Source of the DNA: Dasyornis broadbenti
Taxonomy: Eukaryota; Chordata; Aves; Passeriformes; Dasyornithidae
Assembly: GCA_013397935.1 (NCBI GenBank)
Contig: VZRN01004715.1
Span: 326,964 to 390,963 of the forward strand
Direction: 5' to 3'
Length of the DNA: 64,000 nt
The notes under the pieces: model-generated
Databases searched by the model: none
The model's input: the letters and a program-made list of their open reading frames with translations, nothing else
What the model was told of the DNA's origin: nothing
Shown here: in pieces, positions 13,125 through 25,118 of the stretch
Layout: each line of letters opens with the position of its first letter
How positions within the stretch are numbered: the first letter of the stretch is position 1
Translations under genes and position numbers: made by a program

Positions 13125-13390
13125 GAAGTAGTGAGGACCCTGAGATGGATCTTATCAGGTCTCAAGGACTTGTACATGTTCAGGTTTCTTGGGTTGTCTC
13201 AAATCTGGTCTTCTCCTGAGATGGGTTGGATTTCACTACTTAAGTCCCTGCCTTGAAATTCAGAGATTACAGAAGTGTGAAGAGCAATTACCTTTGAAAA
13301 TGGAGACAAAAATGTTGAGTTTCTCAGGCTTCTTAATGTCAATTGTCACTAGATTCCCCCATCTCATTTATTGTTATTGCACTAAAACAT
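13125..13390 (-). mobile_element. CR1 LINE fragment, middle of ORF2
   Basis: This stretch follows the antisense of CR1 ORF2 between the endonuclease and reverse transcriptase domains. Landmarks on the plus strand are 'GACCCTGAGATGGATCTTAT' at 13136-13155, 'GACTTGTACATGTTCAGGTT' and 'TCCCTGCCTTGAAATTCAGA', then the 'TCAATTGTCACTAGATTCCC' and 'TCTCATTTATTG' block near 13337-13377. It has the same orientation as the terminus at 12974-13060 and is probably the same insertion after loss of most of the coding region. The small frames at 13189-13392 (+) and 13343-13558 (+) are antisense or chance frames. Confidence 0.75.
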
Positions 13391-15204
13391 GAGATTTGGA
13401 ACAAATTTCTCTCATCATCCATCCCAGAAAGGACAATTTGCAGAAAAAACCCACAACTCTCTGTTTTCTTTCATGAAAAATCTCCTCTGGTTTGTAGTGG
13501 TAATGGTACAGAGAATGTAAATAATTTCAACACAGATAAAAAAGAAAAGCACAGGTAAGAAAAGGTGAGCTATTTCTGATCTAGTTCTCATCACAGACTA
13601 ATTCCTTGTGGATGTTTTATCCCTTTGCAAAAAAGCTGTATAATTTGCTGCAATTGAAAAGCTTTGACAGAGTCAGGGACATAACTGAAATAGCTGGGAT
13701 ACTTCAGGTTAGATGTGTACTACCCTGGCAGAACTTAGACCACATGCTAATCCTCTACAAGGACCAAATACTGTCCTTGAATGTGTATGATAAAAAAACC
13801 TATTAAGTTCTGTGAGAACTAGTTATTTAGATTTAGGAGGATGGTTTTCCTCCCTCTTGTCTGCACTTGGCAAAAATCACTTGTTTTTATGACCATTATT
13901 TAAAATTTAGAAAGGAAGAAAACTTTTCATAAGGAAAATTGTTCCTCTAAGTCTTAAATGAATGGAATTTAATCCTAAAAGTACCATAACACTGGGTTTG
14001 ACAACAATTATTCAACGTACCTTTAATGCAACTCATTGTATAGTGCCTCATATTAGAACTTATGTACACAAAATTATTTATAAAATCAAAGTGGTGCAGA
14101 AGAAAGAGATGGAAGTATATAAAATTATTAATTTCATTAATAAATTCCAATAAATGAAACTTTAGGGCAGGTATAAATACATATAGAATAAATCTGTGTG
14201 CTGATGTCTTTTGATTTGATAATAATGAAGCTGATTTAAAATGTCTACTAGTTTCTAGAATAAAAGGGGTTTTATTTTTTGGTTGGAAAATAATGGAACA
14301 GTAAAACTTGAAATAACAATGTAGGAACTGGGTAATAAACTAATGGTTATTTAATGGTGAGAGATTCTAGTGGTAAAGGCTTTTACCTGGAGCTTAGAAC
14401 TACACAAACTGAATTTCATCTCAGACAGAATATCAATACATCACGAAAGTCTGTTCCAAGATCTTCCATGGCATCTCAGAAGTACATTGATATTTTGCTG
14501 GTCTTCTGAATTAAATTAAACAGAGATCATCAATATGTGAGTCTACACACATTTCATTTTGAGCTTAAATATAAGAGTGAGAATTGTCTTGGTGAAACTC
14601 ATGTTCATAATTACATCTTTTACCCATAAATGACTCATGCTTAACATCTTGAAGGTGACATTCCATGAGACAAAGAGAATCACCCTACTACCAGATTTCA
14701 CTGTAGACTAATGTGGGCAAGCTCAGAAAAATAAGTAGGGAATTTTCAGGTTAACCTGGCAGAGACACCTGTCAGTTTCCATGGTTCAGTTCTTGCATCT
14801 ACAAATGAAGAAAGTGTTATTCAAGTCCTTTGGGATCTGTGGACAGAAAAGTGGGATAGGACAGCTGAGTATGCCATTAATATAAGATCCAGCCCAAAAT
14901 GCTATTTGTTAGGAATTATGCCTTTTTACACACTATTACCTATCACAGGTTTTCAGATATTTTAATCAACCTTATTTTGAAATACATCTTATCTCCATTT
15001 GACACTTCTAATTGGGAAGAAAACAATGCAAATACTATTAAAGGGACTGATAATGAAAAATACACGTTCCCAGAGATACTTTTCCTGATCCTTTTTTTTT
15101 TAAATTTTGCTTTGCATGGGCATAATAAAAACCACAATTAAAAGTACTTATAAGTATTTTTCAATTACAGAAGGAGGAGGAAAGAATGTTCTGGGTAGTA
15201 TTGC
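13391..15204. other. Unique AT-rich non-coding DNA
   Basis: No gene or known repeat is seen. Open frames at 13606-13806 (+), 13947-14150 (-), 13962-14153 (+) and 14899-15141 (+) are short. They overlap each other on both strands and have no recognisable domain. Confidence 0.4.
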
Positions 15205-15345
15205 ACATGATCGTACCAGTTGCCTGGAAGTTAGCAAATATGGCACCTATCTACAAGAACATCTAGAAGTAGAATCCAGGGAACTTCAGGGGTGCCGGGG
15301 AAGGTCAGGGAAAATATTATCTTTAGTGCCATCATATGGCACATG
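15205..15345 (+). mobile_element. CR1 LINE scrap, reverse transcriptase start, opposite orientation
   Basis: The plus strand encodes a decayed form of the start of the CR1 reverse transcriptase. 'CTGGAAGTTAGCAAATATGG' matches the family's 'W-K-L-A-N-V' region, then 'GAATCCAGGGAACTTCAGG' matches 'E-D-P-G-N-Y-R', then 'GGGAAGGTCAGGGAAA' matches 'G-K-V-M-E' and 'AGTGCCATCATATGGCACAT' matches the next block. Several small deletions have broken the frame. It stops exactly where the minus-strand CR1 at 15346 begins, which suggests that element inserted into this one. Confidence 0.75.
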
Positions 15346-16090
15346 TAGAATCATAGAATAATTTATGTTTAAGAATACATTTAAGATCTTTAAGTCCAGC
15401 TGTAAACTTAGCACCACCATGTTCTTACAAGCTAACCTCTTGTCAACTGGGATGTCCCTAGCTGGCCAGGGCCACTGGTAAATGATTGAAAGTGGCTTGG
15501 TGATCTCTTCTGGCAGCTCCCTCAGGACCCTTGCATAGATCTTATCTATCCCCATAGACTTGCCAATGCCAAAGTGACAGAGCAGATCACTGAGCATTTC
15601 CTCCTGGATCATGAGGCTTTCATTCTCCTCCCCATCCCTGTCTTCCAGCTCAGCAGGCAACCCTGAGGACAACTGATGTTGCTGTTAGAGACTGAGTGAA
15701 AGAAAGCATCAGCCTTTTCTTTTTCCTTTTATCACTATGTTTTCCCTGCATTCCGTAAAGGATGGGGATTTTCCTTAGCCCTCCTTTTGTTGCTTATGTA
15801 TTTATAAAAAAAGATTTTGTTATCTTTTATGACAGTAGCCAGTTTAAGTTCTAGCTGGACTTTGGCAAAATCAAACCACATGTGACCTGCTGGTCATGAT
15901 TCTTTTGATGTAACCCTGGGCTCCTTTGGCTTTCTGGTCTACAAGTGTGCATTGCCAGCTTATGTTGAGCTTCTCATCAACCAAAACCCCACCAAGTCCT
16001 TTTTGTCAGGGGTTCTCTCCACCCAGCCTGTATTTGTGCTTGGGGATTGCCCCAACCCATGTGCAGGTGAAGTTCATTTCTGGAGAAATG
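15346..16090 (-). mobile_element. CR1 LINE, internally deleted, minus strand
   Basis: The plus strand opens with a reversed CR1 terminus ('AATCATAGAATAATTTATG'; 'AGTCCAGCTGTAAACTTAGC' at 15393-15412). It then jumps into reversed ORF2. At about 15470-15600 the minus strand encodes recognisable versions of 'SMG.DKI.ARVLRELPEEITKPLSII'. Further on come the 'TCAGCCTTTTCT' and 'CCCTCCTTTTGTTGCTTAT' landmarks near 15709-15800 and the 'AGTTTAAGTTCTAGCTGGAC' block at about 15842-15861. Last comes the 'CACCAAGTCCTTTTTGTCAG' region near 15990-16009. Most of the reverse transcriptase is missing between the terminus and the first coding block. The minus-strand frame at 15286-15672 is a remnant of this element and not a functional gene. 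Confidence 0.85.
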
Positions 16091-17928
16091 TGTTTCCATT
16101 AATTTGAGTATACAGAAAAAAATTGCAAAAACATATAAAATCTCACAAAAAGAAATACCAGACTCAGACCTAGTGGACATGATTTTTTTTCTGTGTAAGG
16201 TAAATTGGTGTATAGAACCAAACTCAAATGCAGATGGACTCAGTTACTTCATGATATGTGAATTGGTTTTGATCTGTGCAAATGTGGTTTTTGCTTAGAA
16301 GTATCTATCTAAACTTTAGGCATTTTTTAAATCTCAGGATACTTATTAACTGTGCCTGTGACTAGTTGTACCCTGCTACAGAGCTGGTGAACATCTCACA
16401 GGTTTTTTAGTCTTATGTTTCCCAAATAAATCCAGGTAAGCTCATTTCTGCTCCTTGGGGAGTATGGCAGCTGAGAATAAGTTGTATTACAGTGAACACG
16501 TACTGGGGAAGAACTGTGGGGATTCTCCCTCTCTACCCCTTCAGTTTCAAAGGAGGCATTTAGGAGCAAACTTAAAGCCAGATGATTTATTTTGTAGGAT
16601 CTGAGGTTCTGCTTAATTGTTCTCTGGATAGCAATACACAGCCTGTTACTGGTTGCTCAGGTTGAATACCCCATTTTGTGTTCTCTGACTACTTTCCACT
16701 GCTTCTTGAGTAGTATTCTTTCCAAGTTCTCTTCTTTCCATAGCAATACTGGGCTATGGAAGAAAATAAGTGTATTATATAATGAAGTTATATATACACC
16801 AGTGAAAATACAATATCCACATGCTTACAAGTTTGCCTGTGAAAGGATCACGGGCAAGAATGGACAGTACAGACAGTGACAAACATAATCTACTTTCTCC
16901 CAATTATTTCTGAAATCTTCACACTTCTTCCCCATCAAGTGGTTTTATGATCTCCCGAATAAAATCAATCACTTAAAAAGTAGGAAAGCACTTTTTCTCC
17001 TCTCAGTTGTACCTTCTGTATTGCTCTTGATACCAATTCTTTAATCCTGAAAATGAGAAGGCAGATTCTCTCTGCTTTTTTTCTTACTTTTCTTTCCTTT
17101 GCCAGATAAGGTTCCTTTCTCAGATAGCTCAAGTACACTTCTTGTTCTTATCTTTTTTTATATTACACTGGAGAAAAGACAAGTGTCAGAAGGGGTTGAA
17201 AATACTTGGCACTAAGAAAGAGAAACACCAGGCCAATGTCTATTCATACCTCACAGGTTATTTGTTTTATTGGGCTACAAGGTGACGTACTTTCTCAAAT
17301 TCTTTTCAAGTAGAAGGATACCTAAAGAAAGAAAGTGAAGTTCAAGCAGTGGGGATCTTTTGTGGTTTGGGCTGTATTTAGCATTATATGTGAAAATCAT
17401 CTTCAACATCACACTTCAAGACTCTTCAAGATGTATCATGACGTGTTATATAAGGTTACAGAAAAACTAAATGATGAAAAATAAACCTGATTTACAGAAT
17501 TCCCAGAGCTGAACTCCTAGTCTACTTATACAGTTTTTTTTCAAGGTTGGCAGATTACAGAGTATATCCTAATTTACTGACAAGATACTTCTGCTAGAAT
17601 AGTTTTACCTTAGCTGACTTCAAACTTTTTAATCTTGTCAAATTACGATATAGGAAAATATCTGTTTAAGAAATGCAGGAATTTGAAGTAGTTCCAAGAT
17701 TTGCCCTGAGTCAAATTTGTACTTGTTCACAGCTCTGTTGCTGATTTCACTGTCAACAAACACTACTGGACAAACACAACTTTTGCAGGTAGTAGAAACA
17801 TAAGACTGAAAAAAGTGATTCATAAGGCATTTTAAACTTTCATTTCTCTCTTCCTCTGTTACTTTGTCTACAAATGAAGAACAAGAACACAACCCTATCC
17901 TCTGAAGTCTTGCTTGCACCATGCATTT

Positions 17929-17960
17929 TAATAGAATACAGGAGTGTCTGTATTCTATTA
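17929..17960. repeat. Perfect 13-bp hairpin
   Basis: The arms TAATAGAATACAG (17929-17941) and CTGTATTCTATTA (17948-17960) are exact reverse complements around the six-base loop GAGTGT. The stem is too short to be a microRNA precursor by itself, and no flanking pairing is obvious by eye. It could be chance, a decayed short inverted-repeat element, or a structured RNA element if transcribed. Confidence 0.85.
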
Positions 17961-19295
17961 CATACATATATTATGTTATGTATAGTGGTTCCAACCAATA
18001 CTGTTGAGAAGAGCACTCAAAGGTGCTCCAACGTGGTGTTACAAGCTCAGATCTCAAAGCAACAGCTTAATGCTGGAGTGATGTTACGTTTATAGGAATA
18101 TATCAGCCTCAATTCTGAACTCAAATTCTGAATGCACAAAATCATCCTGGCGCAAGCAAATTACTACTAATTTTGGAGCAGACTTGGTTTACACTTAGTG
18201 GTAATTTCTCTGCATTGTTCAATTTCACTGCACAGTTGTATACCTTATCAGTGATAACCCCAGGGATGGGAGAATTAAAGATTTAATGCTTAAAAAACGT
18301 CCTACAGTTTGTCTATGGCACGAGAGTTTTCTCTGGCCATTGTAACCATAAAGAAATTATATATACATATATTTTTAAAAAGCCGTATAAAAATTAAGTC
18401 TGATAATATGATTTTGAGGATAACACATAATATAGTAAAACAAAAGTGTCAAAATAACAATATGTTGTAACTGACCACATAAATGTATTAAGAATTGTAA
18501 ATAGCCAGTGTTGAAGTTTCATAACATTTAAAAATCACCCAGATTTGAGTATTTTAAATGTAATACTTCAAAATAGAACCCACGAGTCTCAATTGCTAAA
18601 ATCCCAGACCAGCTGAAAGAGTCTTGGGAAAATAACTTCAGAGGAAAAGAAAAAAGAGCCCCAACCTTATACTTAGTGGAAGTGTAGAAAGGTCACAGAA
18701 GAAAAGAAATTTTATGTTGTCAGTTATACTTACTTGAAGTATAGGTGAGGTGGCCAACAGGGAACACGTACATTGTGGACTGGCAGCAAGAAATGAAATA
18801 GTAATTGCTTACAGCAGTGATTCAGTGCTAGGCTAGAAGCACTAATTTTCTATCACTGAAATGTACCAGTATTTTAGTGAATTCGTGCAGAGCTACATTA
18901 AACATACTTGTATGCTGTGCAAGAATGTATCTGTTGTGATTCAGATGCACCGGAACATTGTGGGAAACATTAAATATTCATTGTTGCTTACATTTATGAA
19001 TTGACAACGTTTCTCATGCTGAATATTTGCATCAAAGTTTTTGAGGTTTAGTTTGGTTCCTTGGGTTTTTGGAGGTTTTTTTTTTTTTGGTTGCTGGCTT
19101 TTATTTTTTTTTAATTGATGTAATTCTATTTATTTAATAAGTTTTAAAATTCTGACATGGCTTATAATGTACCAGTACATTGATTTTTTTGACGTTTCCT
19201 TAAAGCTGCTAAGGTAGTTGCTTGTTATCTGCAATAGATCTTATTCCTGAAAAATATCTTGAAATATCATCTGAAGGGTAATCCCAGCTGTTTTG

Positions 19296-19329
19296 TAGAA
19301 CCTATTTTGTTATAGAACCTATTTTGTTT
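19296..19329. repeat. 17-bp tandem duplication
   Basis: Two adjacent copies of TAGAACCTATTTTGTTA are present, differing only in the last base. This is a simple replication-slippage duplication. Confidence 0.9.
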
Positions 19330-19942
19330 TGTACAACTAAAGCCATAATCATATTCTTATTTTATTACACAAAGTAATAGACATACTGGAATTTAAAAAT
19401 AGCTGAAACAAAACATAACTTGAAAATTAAAACCAGATTTCTTTGTTTTACTCTCGCCTTATTCAAAAACCAGAATTATTCTTTCCTCAAAAATGCAGTA
19501 AAACTAAGCTTTTAGATTAGCATTTAGTGGAACATCTACCCAGTAAGCTTTGCTTATGTTGCAGACCGCTACCCTGAGGAGTGATTTGAATTTAAATGTG
19601 ATTCCCTTATTAGTTTCTGCTAACTGCAAATATCCCAGTCTCTTAATTAAGTGGCTGAGTAATGTATGAATGCTCACTTCTTCTTGTCATGCAGAACAAA
19701 GTGATGTATTTAGATTCCATGCACAATATGAAATTTAATGACACAGGCAACAGTCATTTAGAAAACCTTTTGGTTTTTATTATCCTTGTTTTTGCTTAGC
19801 CAATCTCCTTGTAAGTGTTTGGCTGCAGCAATGTTACAGAAGTTTGCCCAAACACTGGGTATTAGCTAATGGATTTTTAGATTAAAAGATAACGCGTTAC
19901 AAATGCGTGGTTGCCAAATGTATAATATGTTGTTTATATCTT

Positions 19943-19953
19943 CCCCCCCCCCC
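19943..19953 (+). repeat. Poly-C run of 11
   Basis: Eleven consecutive C bases interrupt an AT-rich stretch. The length is likely to be variable or affected by sequencing error. Confidence 0.85.
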
Positions 19954-22900
19954 ATATTTTAGAAATAGTATACAGAAATCAAAACAGACCTTGATGAAAG
20001 CTTCTTTCTTGGCTTGGCACAGAATCTAGTGTTAGATTCAGAGAGATTCTGAATGGACTAAATAGTGCACTGTAAGAGGTTTTACAAAGAGGAAGGAAAG
20101 AAGAAACAAATCAAGCTTTTCTTCTAGTGCTGGTGGTTCCTGCTAGCTCCAGCTACTTTTTGCAGTTCTTCATAGATTTTATAGCCTATATTCAGTCATG
20201 AAATCACTCTGCTTCTGCTCTGGTATTCAGTATGTATATTTTTCCCCAGGGTTATGATGCTAATTTTTCCCTATCCTGAAATTTTTCTCTTTGCCTTGAT
20301 ATTTTCTCATGCTCGAAGAATCCTCTGCAGACTCATAATCTGAATGTATGTGTGTGATTTTGTAAAAATCAGAGTAGCACATATGTACTGTAATTTGGAC
20401 AGCTGTTTGAGTTGTCAGATTTTCATGTTATTGTCATGTATAACTACATGAACTAATGTTCTGCTACTTTTGTTACTTTAGTTCAAGCTCTAGATGGCTT
20501 TCCCTTTAATTAGAGCCCTTACCATCTCTCATGTCTTGAAATTCTCATTTAAATTGCCTGAGTACTTTTCTCAGCAAATCTTCAGCTGTATTCTTGGCAA
20601 ATTGGTGTTCCTAAATGATGTAGGTTTTTAAACTCCCCATATGCCCAAGCAGTCTCTTGTATCTAAATGTTTGCCAAAGAAATCTCATCTAAATATTGTC
20701 ATTTAGATCTGCAGAGATAGATTTAAATAGTTGTAATTTTTTTTTTTTTAAAGGCTAATAGGTTATTACTGTTATTTCTCTTACAGTGCTTTTTTAGCAG
20801 TCCTGACTAGGCTCTGGACAGTACATATTAAATGTTGCATTTAGATTTCTATGTGCCTTTGGCAGTAGTAGTTACTTGGACAGTAATCTCCAAGCTCTTC
20901 TTCTTACATCTCTAAAGCGTATATCCCTTTTTAACAGAATGAACAACATTTACTGAAAAATTATTGAAAATATGATTTATCATATTTATTTGTAGCCATT
21001 TTATAAATTAGACATGCATTCTAAGTTAGTCATATGAGCTCTACTTAAGCCAAAGGGAAGGAATAAGACGTTCCAAAACATGATTCATCTCAGCAAATTT
21101 GACAGGTATTTTAGGATGTCAGTAATTGCCCTCTGGAAGTGCCTACCTGTATGGGCCACAGAGACAGCCTGCTTAATGAATTCGGACTAAGTACTTTTTA
21201 TGTGAAACTACATTGGAATCACTTGTTTATCATTATTTCTACCAAGTATTTGAAGATGGTAAAAAAATTGATGAAATGCATCTTATGTTTTCAGATAAAT
21301 TGAGGTCAAACAGGAGATATGTTACAGAAGTAGAAATTATATGTAGGACACTGTTATTGGACCCCATCCTGGCAGTTAGGAAAATATTGTCTGCTTTAAA
21401 GACTTTGTATTATGACACAGCTATTTGTAATTCTTGTCCTCATAAATAGCCCTTGGCCTTTGACCTTTGGCCACTGACAAGCTTCTTAGAAGAACACAGA
21501 AGAACAATTTTCTTTCACTGTATTTTCTAAAAATAGATTAAAAAATGCCTAAATAGACCAATCAAATAAAGAGTGGAAGAACAGACATTTTATTTTGCGT
21601 GGTTTACAAACAGTTACAAAATGTGGTTGAAAACCCTGAACTAAATACTGTTAGTTACTTTGTAAAATAGGTTTAGCTAGATTTATAAAATTCATTTAGT
21701 TACTTCTGTAAAACAGATTAATCAGAAGTGAAGTGTTTGAGAGTTTGGGGTTTTTTTATTTTCACATTTAGATATTTTCATATTATTCAGTCTGCTCTAA
21801 ATCTTGACATAATTTTGGATGTTATAAATCATGATCTATTTGATTCTTTCTAGAAAAACAATGATTAAATATTCAACACACATATTTTCTTTGCCTTTTG
21901 TTTCCACCACAAATTGCTCATCATTATTATACCAAAAAAGCAGAAATATGAAGACATTGCTATAAAATTCCACCTAGTGAGAATTTGTAACATAATTCAT
22001 CCCAGATCTATTTACATAAAGAATATTAGTTCTTGTGTATCTCATCTGTCATTATAAAATACACCCATATTATGGAGTTTGTGGAAGGACTTGCTGCACA
22101 TACTTATTCCCTCAGCCTACTGCTTAATAATGGAATGAAGAAAAAGTGTTCCAACTCTTCTGCTCTTCCTCACAGCAAGGAATTAAGGCAAGCGATACAA
22201 ATTAGTTTTCAAGCTAAAACAAAATTAAATCTGCAAAAAGTAAGGGCTTATTTGGATCAGAAAGCATGAATCACTGTTTGATTGCACAGTTTGTACAGAA
22301 CTTGATTTCTTCAAACATTTATATTCTTTCTGCAGTCAAAAGTATTCTACCACTGGTGGACTTCTGTAATTGACCATGAAATTCCTAACACAGTCAACTC
22401 AGCAAAAGAATTACAAGGAGTAGGGCCTTAGAGACTGGCCAGCAGCACTCCTTACAGACTTTTTTTCCTTTAAATTGGTCTTCTTTTTCATTAGATTTGT
22501 TTGACTATGGCTAACTTGCACTGTGGTACCTTAAAGTATTAGAGTCACAGCTAGGGTAGGACTTAACGTTGAAAAGAACGAAGTTGAAAAGAACCCAAAA
22601 GGAGCATACAAGTCTGGCATAACTTCTGTAGATTTTTCCATCTACTTCTGACAAACTGAAGTTCTGAAATACTGTCCAGCTTAATCGTATCCTCACTATA
22701 GACATGATATTTTGTTACTGTTTTCTCTACAATGTCTAATCTTGCCAGTTTGTCACTTATTGCTCCGTCAGTCACAGTATATTCTAGTGTAGTACAATGA
22801 ACAGTTGCATAGAGTTAACTGACCCCAAACGAGCTATTTCAATTATTAAACCAGTAAAGGTATGTTAGCCATGTGCCCCTGAGGAATTAATTTGTTCTGT

Positions 22901-24434
22901 TGTGAAGCGCTGCCACGAGATAAAGGAGTGTGCTTATAAGACTATCCTTTATTTGGTAGCTAATTTAGCAGTGAATGCGCACTGAAATACCTGTGCATTG
23001 GAGCTCACCTTGGCTCTAAGTAAATCTCTTTAGCATGATTGCCTGGGAAGTGTTGATCAGAGAGAAAATCACTTAAGAATATCAGTTATTTATCTATATA
23101 GTCAACAGTTATGTACTACAGGTGCTTTGACAGTTCGTGCTTCTAAAATTAGCTTGACTTGTTATGCCTTTGAATTCAGGAGATGACTGAGAAAGTCAGC
23201 TGTATTACTGGCCATAAATTACTTTCTTATCCATCCTGTGTACTATTGTCAATTTCAACTGTTTTCTTACATTTCTCTTTCAAAGCTAAAGGTTTTCCTG
23301 GTTAACTAGAAGACGAAAATACCATATTAATTCTTTTTCCATGATGCATTAATGCGAGATTTTTTGCAGGGTAAAGAATGACATCACTAATCAGACAGGA
23401 ATGGCACAGATACAGACAGAGAGAAACAACATGTCCCTTGCATCGTTATTGTATTTGTTAGCTAGTCCCTGCAATCTAAACAATGCCAATATCAATTGCT
23501 ATTATACTTTACTGTCACTGGTCAAGTTACATACATCAAATATAACTTGAAATCATCAGTCCATGACTTTTAGAAAGATATTTCTATATGCTGACTTCTA
23601 GAAGCCTCAAAAAGCCTAGTGTGTGGGGAATTAATTCATAAGCCCAAATAATGATAAAAAGTCTTTCATTAGGGAAGGGAGCCAATTGTAGTGTGATATA
23701 ACTAGTGTGGTGGCAATATAAAGTGATAGATGGTGAATGGTTTTGCAATGTGTTAGATATTTACTTTGAGAACATGTAACTATTCTTTTAAGTGCATGTA
23801 GCCTTTACACGGAGAAACTTAATGACTATTTATACACCTTTTTTTGTGTTCCAATATAATAAATATATTTTGCTGTGCATTTGAAAAATTAATGCATGCT
23901 TCAGAAATATGTAACTATATACTTTCTCTGAAAAACAAATATGTATTGCCAGATAGCATCTCATGCAGGCTGAAATAAGTAGATGCGATTCCAAGACACA
24001 TATTGTAACTGTAAAACAAGATTTGAGTATCCATCTAAGCAAATCTGCATGTAGGAATATCTGAACTACCATTGTTAACATGTCCTACAGTCCCAACTGA
24101 AATTGCAATATAAACATACCATTTTTTGGTACAAACTAACATGTTTAATAAACCTGTCAGAAAGTGGAATTTTTGCCAAAACTCAGTTTCAGCTCAATTC
24201 TTATTTTCAAATGTTGAAGTATTTAATTTAAAATGTGTCCAGTCGTTTTGGTTTAGTAGAAAATAACATTAATTGTACAGGAAAATGTCTCAAGTTCTCT
24301 TCCAGTCCCCTCTTACTTGATTTTGTGAAATGTATCAAAAAGTTAAAGTTCTATTGATTTGTTTGGATTCTTCCCCACGAAATGGAAGGCCCCGAGGGCT
24401 TACTTCAGTGAGACATCCTGAATCTGATGTTTGA

Positions 24435-24452
24435 CATTCTTATATAAGAATG
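24435..24452. repeat. Perfect 18-bp palindrome
   Basis: CATTCTTATATAAGAATG is fully self-complementary with no spacer. It holds a TATATAAG core that resembles a TATA box, but no promoter context is visible. Confidence 0.9.
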
Positions 24453-25022
24453 AAAATGTGGTTCATAATTCCTTACTGAGCTATGGTGGATGCTTTTAGC
24501 AACACAGTCATAGAATGTATAGACAAATATATATTCATTAACATTTTAAGATAGAATATGATATATCTGCTTATATACTTAAAAACTGATGCCAAAATTG
24601 TGGTTTGGATAATAGTCATAATTAAAAGAAAATAACATAAAAATAAAGAGCTGAGTTCTGATTTTCAAAGCATATATTTTTCTTAAGGTGCCCTGTGTGC
24701 AGCAGAGACTTCATGCACAGAAGTTTTGTTCCTTAAGGTAAGAAAAAAAACATAGCGAAACCCTAAGTACAACATTAATCCTTAACTTGCAATTATCTTG
24801 TAAGAAAAGTGATCAGAGTCACAGTATTATCTTGTATCCTGCTTTGAGTCTTGGGAGTTCCTAATTGTGATATTAAAACAGAACAAGGAACTATTAATAA
24901 GAATGAAAAATGTTGGTTTTTCTCCCTTTCTGATGAGTTATTTCCTAGAGATCTGAGACATCTATATGCAGGGCATTTATGATGCATATTTTTACACATT
25001 TTCTGTATCATGCTATGTGTGC

Positions 25023-25050
25023 ATGTGCTAATGTGTTATAATTAGCACAT
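25023..25050. repeat. 10-bp perfect hairpin
   Basis: ATGTGCTAAT (25023-25032) and ATTAGCACAT (25041-25050) are exact reverse complements around an eight-base spacer. No function is apparent. Confidence 0.85.
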
Positions 25051-25100
25051 TAACCCAAGGCCAATCCAATATGTAAATAGAGGTTGTTATTTTCAATATG

Positions 25101-25118
25101 TTAGACTTAGACTTAGAC
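25101..25118. repeat. (TTAGAC)3 short tandem repeat
   Basis: Three perfect copies of TTAGAC are present, with a fourth separated copy about six bases downstream. The unit differs from the vertebrate telomere unit TTAGGG, and three copies are too few to suggest a telomeric relic. Confidence 0.85.

Larger units (their letters stand above)
16091..19942. other. Unique non-coding DNA
   Basis: No gene or transposon is recognised. The minus-strand frame of 109 codons at 17638-17967 has no recognisable domain. A T- and G-rich low-complexity patch lies at about 19040-19112. The segment 19560-19900 has mixed composition, no repeats, a TTAATTAA homeodomain-type core at 19643-19650 and a SOX-type AACAAAG at 19695-19701. 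Confidence 0.4.

Noticed and set aside
17638..17967. Minus-strand frame of 109 codons with several Cys residues
   Set aside because: The Cys spacing fits no zinc-binding pattern I know. The frame also contains the perfect hairpin, and no family resemblance was found.
25101..25118. TTAGAC units as a telomeric relic
   Set aside because: The unit differs from TTAGGG and only three copies are present.
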